Of a stretch of 64,000 nt of DNA, positions 1 through 10,330 are shown piece after piece. The translations under genes were made by a program, and so were the position numbers. Below the pieces are notes generated by a model, which was given only the letters and a program-made list of their open reading frames with translations, was not told the origin of the DNA and ran no database searches. Origin of the DNA: Serilophus lunatus (taxonomy: Eukaryota; Chordata; Aves; Passeriformes; Eurylaimidae); the NCBI GenBank assembly GCA_013399895.1, contig VXBA01005720.1, positions 425,226-489,225 on the forward strand. The letters run 5' to 3'. Each line of letters begins with the position of its first letter. The stretch's first letter is position 1.

Positions 1-155
1 TTTTCCATTTGCCAAGAGCAGGCAGAGAATGAAACCAAGCTGCAGCCACCAGCATTTTACAGATGGTGGCACCTCCCTGGCACTCTGTGCCTGCCGTGGG
101 TGTTGAGTTTGGGGCTGTAAAGAAGCAACACTTGTTTCCTCTCCCCTGTTTGCAG
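1..155 (+). other. GFER: GFER last intron, 3' part
   Basis: Non-coding sequence ending in a C/T-rich tract and TGCAG at 151-155, immediately before the GFER coding exon. No repeat is recognised in it. Confidence 0.8.
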
Positions 156-318
156 GTTACAAACGAATCAACCCGACACCAGCAACAGGAGTAACTTCTC
201 CCAGTGGCTGTGCCTGCTGCACAATGAAGTGAACAGGAAGCTGGGGAAGGCTGAGTTTGACTGCTCCCGTGTGGATGAACGCTGGAGGGATGGCTGGAAG
301 GATGGGAGCTGTGATTAA
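156..318 (+). CDS. GFER: GFER (ALR/Erv1-type sulfhydryl oxidase), last coding exon, 5' part outside window
   Basis: This exon encodes the C-terminal 53 residues of an FAD-linked sulfhydryl oxidase. The family reoxidises CHCHD4/MIA40 in the mitochondrial intermembrane space and passes electrons to cytochrome c. A pyrimidine-rich tract and AG at 154-155 precede the exon. The first base completes a split codon, and the frame stays open to TAA at 316-318. Visible family signatures are FSQWLCLLHNEVNRKLG, the FDCSRVDERWRDGWKDG block and the terminal GSCD. The two cysteines at local residues 19 and 36 are spaced C-x16-C, as in the structural disulfide of the ALR fold. The penultimate Cys corresponds to the one used for the intersubunit disulfide in the long human form. 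The CxxC active site and most FAD contacts lie upstream of the window. Identification is by recalled similarity to human GFER and by synteny with SYNGR3. Confidence 0.96.
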
Positions 319-2610
319 CCTGCCCTGGGAGTCCAGCAGAGCAGGGGCACCTGGGGCAGCCACTGCAGGGGGCACTGACTGTGTTGGGGAAGGGGCTTTG
401 GAAATCTTGTCTAATAAGAGTTTGATGAATGATGACACTTGATGTGTTACCTGGGGGGGGTTGAGGCCTTACACTTGGCAGGGGAATTGCCAGAAAGCTG
501 TGAGATTGAGCCACTGAACTCGTGGAGACCATTTCATCATGACTTTTCCTTATTTTAGGAGCATTTGCTTCTTTCCTGTGATGAGGAACCATTTTCCCTG
601 AACACAGTTGTGTTCTCTGCAGGCATTACCCTGATGTTTTAGAAAATGCATCTGACAAACTGTAATTTTGATTTCTGTTCTGATAGAGGACTCATGCTGG
701 GTTTTGTGCCAGGTCTGGACCCCCAGATTTGTCTTTCTGGGGTCTTCCATGTTTGTTGTTAATCTTGCATCCAATCCCTTTGGTAAAACACCTGAGGGCA
801 GAAACATTTCATTGAAATACTGAAATTGTGGAGCCCAGATTTCTCATTTTGCTTTTGTTTCAACTTACCATGTAAGAGGCCACTGCAGAAAGGGAAACTA
901 AAGCAGGACAGAACAAACCTCTCCTCCTAGGAACAGAATGAAGTACCACTGGGTGAAATGCAAATGTTTTAAATGAATTGCTAATTTTCTAGCAGTGATT
1001 TGATGTTAAGTTCTACTGAACTAGTCCAAGCAAAGAACCTCTTTGTTTCTGCTGTGAACCTTTGGCATGAGAACAGCTGGAGAGTGATGTCTGTGATGAG
1101 GCACATTCAGCTTTATTTATCCTGAGGTGACATTCTTGGTCGGTCCTTGTGGCCTGTGGATACTCTGGTGTTATCCCCAGCTACAGATCTCTCTAGAAAT
1201 GGCCTTCCCAATCCCCCAGCAGGATTTGGGTCCTGCTGAGGGCTGTGATGGCAGCTTTCCATTGCCCAGGGACTCCCAGGAGCCCTGAGGGTGGATTCCT
1301 CCTTAGAAAGTGGCCAGAACCTGAGCTCTGTGTGTTCCTGAGTCAGCTGTGCTGCAGCCCAGCCTTGGGAAGGGCTGGCACATTGCAGGGAAGCAGCACT
1401 GTGCTCCAGTCACACGAAATGCCTTTGAGAGAGGAGACACCACCAAACAGGATCACTTCAGATTAGGTCATGATCTCACCCCTTTCTGCACTGCTGGCTG
1501 GGAGAAGTTTGCACAAACCCTGACAACAGCAGGTTTGTTTTTTTCCTTCTGTGTTTCCTGCTGAGGTTTGCTGGCACGTTTTGCTGAGCTTCCTTATTTC
1601 CTGCCCCAGACCACACCTGTAACGTTCCCCTTGTTTTCCTGGCCAGCTCTTAACTGGGAATGTCCCCTGTGCTGCTGCACTTGGAGGGATGACAGCTCCT
1701 ACCTGAGACTTTGCTCCTTTAGTGGTCAGAGAACCAATAACAACTCTGGAAATAGATTTTAATGTTTTATGGCACAGGCAAGTCCTTTCAAGTTGGATCT
1801 GCTAAAACAATATCAGAGATTTTATGGACTGGTGATTCCTGAATGTTTGATGGAGTAATGACTAAACACCAACCAGACTGAGGATCAGGTACTGCCTGGG
1901 GGCTGAGATCTGTCTTATCAAGAGTGCTCAGAAAATGTTTCTATCAGCAAGTTGAGGTTCCCAGAACAAATAAATCTCAGCCCTTTTGTCTTTTTGGCAA
2001 TAAAACTCAGTCCCCAAAACAAAGCACATCAGGATCCACTGGTGGGGAGAGGACCAACAAAAAGGCTCTTCCTGAGGTTGTGGAGAGGGAAAGGACAACA
2101 CACAATTTTGGTCACTTTGTGTCATCCAGGGAAGTGGAAAAGGAGGGCAGGAGGAAAAGCATGTCCTGCCCTGGGTAGGAAGAGCCTTCAAGCTGAAGTC
2201 AGTGTTTTTAGCAAATGCTTCCCAAAAATGAGGCCACCAGCTGTAGCTGCCAGGATGTTTTTAGGGCAGTTTGTGTCTTTGCTAAGGAGCCATTCGATAA
2301 AATCTGTGCTTGCAACTCTGTTCTCTCGTGTCTTTGGCTTGGCAGAAGAGCTTTGACTTAGTTGGTTCTCAGGCAAATCCTCATCTCTGTGGACTTGACC
2401 CTGTGAGCAGAGGGGGAGGATTGGTTTTGCTGCTCATTTGTACCACAAGTTTTAATCTTAAAGGAATTTCCATTGGAGACGCTTGTACTCCTGCACAGAA
2501 AATGGTGAATTCTCTAAATGCACTTGATGAAATCTAGTTTTAAAGAAATGTCTGTACTCAAATTATATTTCCTGTTGATGTAAAAATAATAAAGTGACTG
2601 AGTTTATTCC
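319..2610 (+). other. GFER: Probable GFER 3' UTR
   Basis: The sequence after the GFER stop has no recognisable transposon or exon. Canonical AATAAA hexamers occur at 1969-1974, 1999-2004 and 2588-2593, and the last is followed by a GT-rich stretch. The 3' end therefore could be near 2.0 kb or near 2.6 kb. Extent is inferred from signals only; no transcript evidence is available here. Confidence 0.5.
2588..2593 (+). terminator. GFER: Candidate distal GFER poly(A) signal
   Basis: AATAAA hexamer about 2.27 kb past the GFER stop, followed by GT-rich sequence that could serve as the downstream element. Earlier hexamers at 1969 and 1999 are alternatives. Confidence 0.4.
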
Positions 2611-3961
2611 AGGTTGCTGCTGCATGGGATGGTGTGTCCAACCTCTGCATGCTAACATATTACTGTTAAAAATATATATATACACTGTTATATTAGAGTT
2701 TGATGGCTCAGGGGAGGTTCTGTGACTCTGTGTGCATTGATCAGACAAGGTGGGGCTGCTCCTTTCCTGTTGTGCTGCTGAATTGGTGGAATCCTCTGTG
2801 GGTCAAGAAGCTGCAAAGACCAGGGTGTGGATTTCTGTAGGGACTAGTGGGAATTTTTATGGGATTCCAGTGGGTTTTGACTTGCTAATTATTATTATCT
2901 CAAACCTTGCTGATTGGAGCAGGGTAGCACAGGACATTCGGAAGTGCATCTCCACCACACAACCATGCACATCCCATCCCATTTTCCAGGAAGGAGAAGC
3001 TGCTTCCTTTCCACATGAGGGGCCCCTTGTGAGGAAGAGCACTGTGTTCATGGACTGGTTTGTGTTCACAGCTCTGCTTCATTTGTAGTTTTTCCTCTTT
3101 TTTATTTTCTCAGAAAGCAAAGAGCAGGGAGCCACGAGGGAGCTGCTCCTCATGGATGGCAGGCAGAGCTGCCAAGCAAGTAACTGTGCAGATGCTGGGG
3201 GAAGCACCAAGGTGCCTTTGACATTTTTCCAGGGATTAGCTGTTCCTGTGCATTGTGCTGGGTGGACACAGTCTCCTGTTTACAGTGAGATTCCCAAGGG
3301 TTGCTTTGCTTTTGTGTCTTTTACTTCAACCTCTTCCAGCCAGTGTGTGATACTCTTCCTGTTGGAGTTTTACAGGCTTGAGGAGGGCAGGCTTTTAATT
3401 TTGATTGGGTTTTTTTGCCCCTTCCTATCAACTCTGATTTTTTTTCTTTTGGCTCTTCAGGATGGTGGAGAGGAGCTGTTCAGTTTTTTGTGTAGCCAGG
3501 ATTAAGCACTTCAGTAAAAACAGCCAACAAGGTGGTGTGGAGTCAACTGTTGACTTTCTAGGCTGTGATAGAACAAGGAGAGCAAACCACAGCTACTGGA
3601 TGGAGGGAAATTAGCAGTTAGAACACAGAGAAGTGTCTGAGGGGGTGAGGATCAGCCTTGGGATCAGCTGGGACACTGACCTGGAGTGTTCATGAGCACC
3701 ATGTGCTGTTTCCAGCCTGTCAATTCACAGCCCAGGGAGCTGGGAGATGGTGGTAGTTGGCATCTCCTGCACATGGGAAGACCTGCCACAACTCACAGGA
3801 CTCTGGAACAAAGGCTGGTTCCCACCAGCTAAGGACAAGTGGGATTCAGTGCCCTTCTCTGTGCTGATGCAGGTAGAAAAAACCACCAGATGTACCTGCT
3901 TTTGTTGTAAATTCTGAACTTTTGTGATTACTCAACATTTGCAGAAGTAAAGCCTAGAACT

Positions 3962-4022
3962 AGAGAGTATCCTGAGTTGGAAGGGCCCCACAGGGATCAT
4001 CCAAGTCCAGCTGCTGAGTCTA
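3962..4022 (-). mobile_element. CR1 LINE 3'-end fragment
   Basis: Read on the - strand, it carries the CR1 tail motif in which a ...CTTCCAACTCAGGAT segment follows a GATGATCC block. Only the extreme 3' end is recognisable. Confidence 0.6.
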
Positions 4023-6654
4023 AAAAGCCACACCAGCATCTCCCCAGCTTTGAACCTGCTCTGTTGGCCTTGGTGGGCGAGGGTCCTGTCTGCACACTGG
4101 GCTGGGCAGGGGTAGCTGGTACAGCCCAGAAGGTTCTCTGGGCTCAGCTCCTGGCACAGGGCTGGCACTGGTGGTCCTGGCACTGGGACCTGCCCCTTGC
4201 TTCCCGTGCCAAGGTGCCCTGAGCTTCCACGTGCTGTGCCAGTGCAGCTCTTGGTGTCCCTTTGGAGCACTCCAAATGCAGGAGCCCCTTCCTGCTCCCA
4301 GGTTCTCCTCATGCCACGGTGCTGCTTGGCTCCCGTTTGTCGCTGCACTGTGCTCCAGGCAGCAAATCTGCTCACCGAGCCAACAGCAGAGGGCAACAGA
4401 GGATGCATTTCCTTGCTTTTCCTCGGCTTTCCCATCTCTTACCCTCCCCTGGCACATACTGCTCCAGATGTCAAATGTTTTACCTCATCCTTGTCCCTTA
4501 CCTGTGATTTTGGGAGGAGATTTTGGTGCCTTCATGTAGCTTTTCAAGCTACTGTGCAAAGCTCCTGTGTAACTACCTAAGTGAGGGATGTGTTATTTCT
4601 CTGCCTGCAGCTGAAATCTGAACCTGGAACCATAATAAAACACTGCATTCTGCTGCCAGCAAGTTTCCTACCTGATCTTCAGCTCACAGTTGGTTATACA
4701 AGGAGAAGTTCTGCCTCTTTCTCATCACTAAGAGCTTGGAAAGGGTCAATTAACTTCACTGGATAATTTTGTAACTGTGACTTTCTTACACAGGGCTCGT
4801 GCACAGAGCAGACATGGGTACAGGGAACAATACACAGCAGCCTGGAGACAGGATCATTTCCAATCAGAGAAGGGATCAGGCTTCCTTGGAATGGGTGTCA
4901 CCTGCTCTGGATGCTTTTTAGAGGCAAAGGGAAGATCACAAGACAGTCACGACTCCAGCAAAGCTGTTCTTTGGAGAGAGAGGGATGTAACCCAGTCCTG
5001 CTGCATGGGAAAAGGTAGGAAGAAATCCCACAGTTTCATGGGAGCTTTGCTTTGGATTAGCAGATCTGTGAGAAGGAAAACAGCTGAGTTAATTTAATGT
5101 CTGTCCCACCAGGCAGCTATTTCAGGCAGTCCCTCAAATCTTCTATGCTTCCCAGAACACCAGTCTTTAGGTCTAACTCATATCCCAGTACTGGATGGTG
5201 CTGGATGGGGACCTTCCTTTTGAATTACAAGTGTGGTCAAGCTGTCCCTGCTTCTTCCACCCTTGAGGTCTGGTCCAAGCTACAAGGAGTGACTGTGCCT
5301 CATGTCCTGCTGCTTAGATGGGCTAAAAGAGATGCAAAGTGTATGAGACAAAGCACGTGGTTGGAGACTCCAGAGACCAAACTGCAGTTCTTAGTCACAA
5401 GCTTCTCGCTAGACACCAGGTAAGTCACTTCATCTTCTGTAGCCCCACTTCCACTTCTGCAAAATGGGGATAATAATAGCAGTTTCAGCAGCCTTTGCCT
5501 GTGTTTCCTATTTAGATGAAAATCTTTTTCAAGGAGGCTGTTTTCATGAGCTTTTGCTGCACAGCCTGAGAGTGTTCACAGTTATAAAATCGCTCGACTC
5601 CATCCATCCCACAAATCTTTACAGCAGGTTACGTCCTGTTTGAGTTGTGGAAGCTCTTCACATCTGAGCACGGCTCGAGCTGCCCCCTGTCCTTGTCCCT
5701 GTCACCTCAGCTCCCCTGTGCCACCCCTGCAGGGAGCAGAGGGCAAGCACCAAAGTCAGCTGCCTGCTCAGGCCCTCCACGCTGGGACCTGCTGGTGTGG
5801 TTGGAAAACACCAAGGAATCTGAGTCGCCGTTTTTCAGCTCCTCCCAGGGTGGTGAGCAGTGGCTGAATCAGATTAAATTACTGGTCCAAAACCCCCAAA
5901 CTTTTCATGCTATGAAATATTAGATGAAGCAGCAAATACTGATGAGCCACTGAGCCCACAGTTGCACCACTGAGAGGCATTTGGAAACCTTTTGGGCCTT
6001 TGTTCAGTTGTGGTTTTACGCAAGGACTGAAATATCACCTCTCCTGTTCAAAACCAATTAACCTCAATTAGCTGAGTTCTGTTATCCCAATGTTCCCCCG
6101 ATGATTTCAGTCAATAAAGTTTCCCACATCTTTTTCTAGCACACTTATCTGGTGTTTGTACTTGTACAGTAACTGCTGAATCCCACCTGAGAAAGTGTTT
6201 CACAAGTGGATGAGTAACCAGCTAATAAATGATCTCCCAGATATTTTTGGATCTCAGTGTGGAAGACATGAAGAGCCTTCTAGTGATAGTGGGCTAAGGT
6301 ATTGCTCATCAGGAAGTCTGTTCTCTTTACCACTGGGCACTCTGGATTTCTAAGCTCTTCCCTCCATTTCCATCAACTCTTGTTTTCCTAATGGCTGAGA
6401 GCAGCACCAGCCAAGTTCTAATGAACAGCAAGCAAAGCATTTCAGAGCAACAAGTAAATGAACATATACCAAAAGTGCTGCTTCAGGCCTGCTGCCTAGG
6501 GAATGTGAAGGACAAGCTGTTTTTCCACCCACACCCATGCCAGAGCCAGGGCCAGACCAGTTGGTGGGCTGGAAGCTGAGGCCAGGCACTGCAGCCAGGC
6601 TGTGTCCTGCTCCTCTGCAGTGCTCAGCCAAAGCATCTTCACTTCAAGCACAGC

Positions 6655-6925
6655 ACTGTTCCCACCTGGAACACTGGGGTTCCCACCACAAAAAGATGTG
6701 GACCTGTTGGAAAGTGTCCAGAGGAGTTATCACAGGGTTGGGGCCCCTCTGCTGAGCTGGGTGTGTTCACCTGGAGAAGGGAAGGATCCAGGGACACCTT
6801 AGAGCCCCTTCCAGAGCCTAAAGGGGCTCCAAGGGAGCTGGAGGGGAACTTGGGACAAGGGCTTGGAGGGACAGGACACAGGGAATGGCTTTCCACTGCC
6901 AGAGGGCAGGTTAGATGGGATAACC
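6655..6925 (+). mobile_element. CR1 LINE fragment lacking its 3' tail
   Basis: Contains the CR1 3'-region blocks GATGTGGACCTGTTGGAAAG, CCTGGAGAAGGGAAGG, CTAAAGGGGCT and GAATGGCTTTCCACTGCC in sense order. It stops after GGCAGGTTAGATGGGATA, before the usual 3' terminus, so it is truncated at both ends. Confidence 0.75.
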
Positions 6926-8394
6926 TGTAATTAAACTCACATAAAATCAAAACACAGACACATCTCAGGTGCTTGTCTGCATGCTGCTGTTTGTTCCCTG
7001 TCACTGAAATCCAAAGGGAATGGTAAAAGCAGACAGAACTTGTTGAAAGTGAACCAAAGCTCTGGAAAGTGCCATTTCCAAATGCTGCTGTTCTACATTT
7101 GATGGGGAAAATGCTGGAGGTGCAAAATCCTCCCCTGTTATTGGCTGGCTCAGTGTGTCCGTTGATTTGCAGCAATAGGAAGTGAAACAGAAAGGCAGTT
7201 TCTGTGTGGGCTGGAGAGACCTCCTGAGCTTTATCTGTGCTGGAGCAGGGGAAGAAAACTGACACCCCAGGAGGTGAGAAATGGTTGTAGAGACACACTG
7301 CACACAGCACAAGTTGGAGGGCTGGACTTCAAAGAAAGGGTAAGATGAGGAGAAGGGGACCTTGCCCAATGCACCACAGTCATGCCTGAAGGTGTATAAA
7401 CCATATTTGTTTGGAAAGGATGATAATTCTTTCTAAACATCTCAAAGGTTCAAGCAGGTTGTGGTTCCTTGTGCTTTGCATGGTCTGAAACATGCCTGTC
7501 CCAGTCAGGACAGATGAGCTGGGACATTTTAGGAAGAGGGACAACTGAAGTGTCTTGTCCCATGTCATGGGGAAAACAGGAGCAGACTGCAGAGGTCCAG
7601 ATGATTCCCTGTGCTACTGCCCTGGGAACACACTGCCTCCCTGGCACTGGGCACACTCAGAGAGCAGGGCAGCCCCTGCCATCACACCCAGCTCTGGGCT
7701 GATGGATTTGGGATGGCTTGTTCTCAAAGCATGAAACTGATTTTTGAGGATGCCGGAGCAGCTGCTTCTAAATTGCCGAAGCTGATTGAGAATCCCACCG
7801 AGGGCAATCCCTTCAAGTTAATTTGGCCTTTGTTCCTGACCTGCAATTCAGGGATGAGCTGGCAACGATGCTCTTGGCACTGGGGTGCAGTGCCTGGCCA
7901 GCTCCATGAGACATCTCTGCCAGAGGAAAGCAGGAGGGACCAACCCGCCGTTCTCTTTGTAACCATTTCGGTTTTGCATAGGAAAATGTGCAAGGCTGAC
8001 TTGTGCTTTTCCTGCTGGCAGTCAGAAATAGAGCTGGAGAGATGATGACTCACCTGTAATGGAGACAAACTGCACGGCACCATCGTGAGCTTTAACTGTT
8101 AAACCCTGATTCCACCTGCCAGAAGGAACAGAAGGGCAAAGCTGCACAGGGCCAAAAGGAGCTGGGAATGGGGCCCAGCACACAGGAATCCTTCACTTTG
8201 GTACAGCCTGGGCTGTGAGGGGTTTGACACATCTGCTCCACAGGTACCCCCCGTGATGTGGCAGCGACGCTGGTCCCTCCCAGGAGGGAGGGGAGGCGGT
8301 GGTGGGGCCGAGAGAAGCCCCCAGCCCGACAGCTCATGCGTGCTCCTCCTGCGACGTCCCTGCAGTTGCCGTCCCAAGCAGAGATGATGTCAGA

Positions 8395-8408
8395 GTTGTC
8401 ATGGCACC
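8395..8408. promoter_or_regulatory. Candidate RFX X-box
   Basis: GTTGTCATGGCACC is an imperfect palindrome close to the RFX X-box consensus (GTNRCC, short spacer, RGYAAC). It lies 1.7 kb upstream of the SYNGR3 start codon in unique GC-rich sequence. This is a motif match only, with no evidence of use. Confidence 0.3.
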
Positions 8409-8989
8409 GGTATCTATGGAGCCGGGATCATCACCACGGGGCTTGGAAAACTAACTCAGGAGCCGCTCCTGGAGCCGCGGGGGGGAACTCCCCTCGCAGT
8501 AATTGAGGGTTTCCCTCTAAGGTTCTTCCTTTTCCTCCTTCCTACTGCCCGTGGAGGGGGAGCAGGACGGGGCTTGGCCGCCTCCTGTCCCGTGGCAGCT
8601 CCGGGTGCCTCCTTTCTCGGGTGAGGAAAGCAAGAGCTTCGGCCCCATCCGCCTTCACTTCCCTTTTCTTGCAGCAGCTGCGGGTGTGTGACAGCGACAA
8701 GAGGCCACCAAACCTTCCCCTCAGCTGAAGGCCCCGCGAGCAGCCGGTGCAGCCCCTCGCTCGTGCCATGGCTGAGCCTCCGAGGCTCCCCCAGAGGGGT
8801 GACAGTCACCCTTTCGGGGGCTCTGGGCACGGGAAGGGTGTTGTCTGAGTGTCAGTGTCTGCCGCAGAGCTGAGCTGAGCAGCACAGTGACCTCCCCGTG
8901 CTCTGGGCCCCGACATCTCCCTCCTGCCAGCTTGCAGGGCGTGGGTTGCCCTGTCCATAGCACAGGTAGCCCCTGCCATTGCACGGTGA

Positions 8990-9299
8990 CGCTGGCATAG
9001 GGTGTGGCAACACCCTATCCCTGCCCTTGGCACACTATCCCACTAGCGTGGTGAGCGTTGGAATAGCACAGTGATCCTGGCAGTGGCTGTACTGTGGTGT
9101 CCTCAGCCACACTGTCCCCAGGCATGGCACGGTATCCATGGCCACAGCACAGTGACAGTGGCTGTCACACTGTCCCAGTGTCTGTGCCCACAGCACAGTG
9201 CCTGTGGCTGTCCCTGGTGCCTGTGCCCACGGCCCGGTCACAGTGTCACAGTGCCTGTGCCCACAGCCTGGTAACAGTGACTGCCACAGTGTCACAGTG
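8990..9299. repeat. Degenerate GC-rich minisatellite bordering an assembly gap
   Basis: Imperfect tandem copies built from CACAGTG, CCTGTGCCCACAGC and GTCACAGTG words run up to the first N at 9300. The repeat probably continues into the gap and may be the reason assembly failed here. Confidence 0.7.
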
Positions 9300-10021
9300 N
9301 NNNNNNNNNNNNNNNNNNNNNNNNNNNNNNNNNNNNNNNNNNNNNNNNNNNNNNNNNNNNNNNNNNNNNNNNNNNNNNNNNNNNNNNNNNNNNNNNNNNN
9401 NNNNNNNNNNNNNNNNNNNNNNNNNNNNNNNNNNNNNNNNNNNNNNNNNNNNNNNNNNNNNNNNNNNNNNNNNNNNNNNNNNNNNNNNNNNNNNNNNNNN
9501 NNNNNNNNNNNNNNNNNNNNNNNNNNNNNNNNNNNNNNNNNNNNNNNNNNNNNNNNNNNNNNNNNNNNNNNNNNNNNNNNNNNNNNNNNNNNNNNNNNNN
9601 NNNNNNNNNNNNNNNNNNNNNNNNNNNNNNNNNNNNNNNNNNNNNNNNNNNNNNNNNNNNNNNNNNNNNNNNNNNNNNNNNNNNNNNNNNNNNNNNNNNN
9701 NNNNNNNNNNNNNNNNNNNNNNNNNNNNNNNNNNNNNNNNNNNNNNNNNNNNNNNNNNNNNNNNNNNNNNNNNNNNNNNNNNNNNNNNNNNNNNNNNNNN
9801 NNNNNNNNNNNNNNNNNNNNNNNNNNNNNNNNNNNNNNNNNNNNNNNNNNNNNNNNNNNNNNNNNNNNNNNNNNNNNNNNNNNNNNNNNNNNNNNNNNNN
9901 NNNNNNNNNNNNNNNNNNNNNNNNNNNNNNNNNNNNNNNNNNNNNNNNNNNNNNNNNNNNNNNNNNNNNNNNNNNNNNNNNNNNNNNNNNNNNNNNNNNN
10001 NNNNNNNNNNNNNNNNNNNNN
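9300..10021. other. Assembly gap (722 N)
   Basis: Run of undetermined bases. It removes most of the SYNGR3 core promoter and 5' UTR. Open frames reported across it are artefacts of translating N. Confidence 0.99.
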
Positions 10022-10330
10022 GGCGGGCGGCAGAGCGCGCGGCCGGCGCGGGGCGCGCGCGCGGGGCCGGTGCGGGAGCGGGAGCGGGGGAAGATGGAAG
10101 GAGCGTCCTTCGGAGCGGGCCGGGCGGGGGGCGCCATCGACCCCCTGGATTTCCTCAAGCAGCCGCAGACCCTCCTCCGGGTGACCACCTGGGTAAGGCG
10201 GGACGGCCGGGGCGTTGCGCGGGGCGGGCGCGCCGTGCCCGGTGCCGCTGCGGTGCCGGTGCGGGGCAGGGAATTCCTTTGGGAATGGGGCGAGATGCGC
10301 CGCTGCCCGTCGGCGGGTCGGTGCCGGAGG
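10022..10330 (+). promoter_or_regulatory. SYNGR3: SYNGR3 CpG island, truncated by gap
   Basis: Very high G+C with dense CpG (GCGCGCGGCCGGCG-type sequence) surrounds the SYNGR3 start codon and exon 1 donor. Its upstream part, including the likely transcription start, is lost in the gap. A CpG-island promoter is inferred from composition. Confidence 0.7.

Larger units (their letters stand above)
2611..8989. other. GFER-SYNGR3 intergenic region
   Basis: About 6.4 kb without a recognisable gene; the short open frames here have no family signature. It holds two CR1 fragments (about 3962-4022 and 6655-6925). It also holds a unique-looking AT-balanced stretch at 7740-8060 with an AP-1-like TGACTCA near 8046, and a moderately GC-rich stretch at 8250-8900. 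The remainder shows nothing I can name. Confidence 0.6.
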
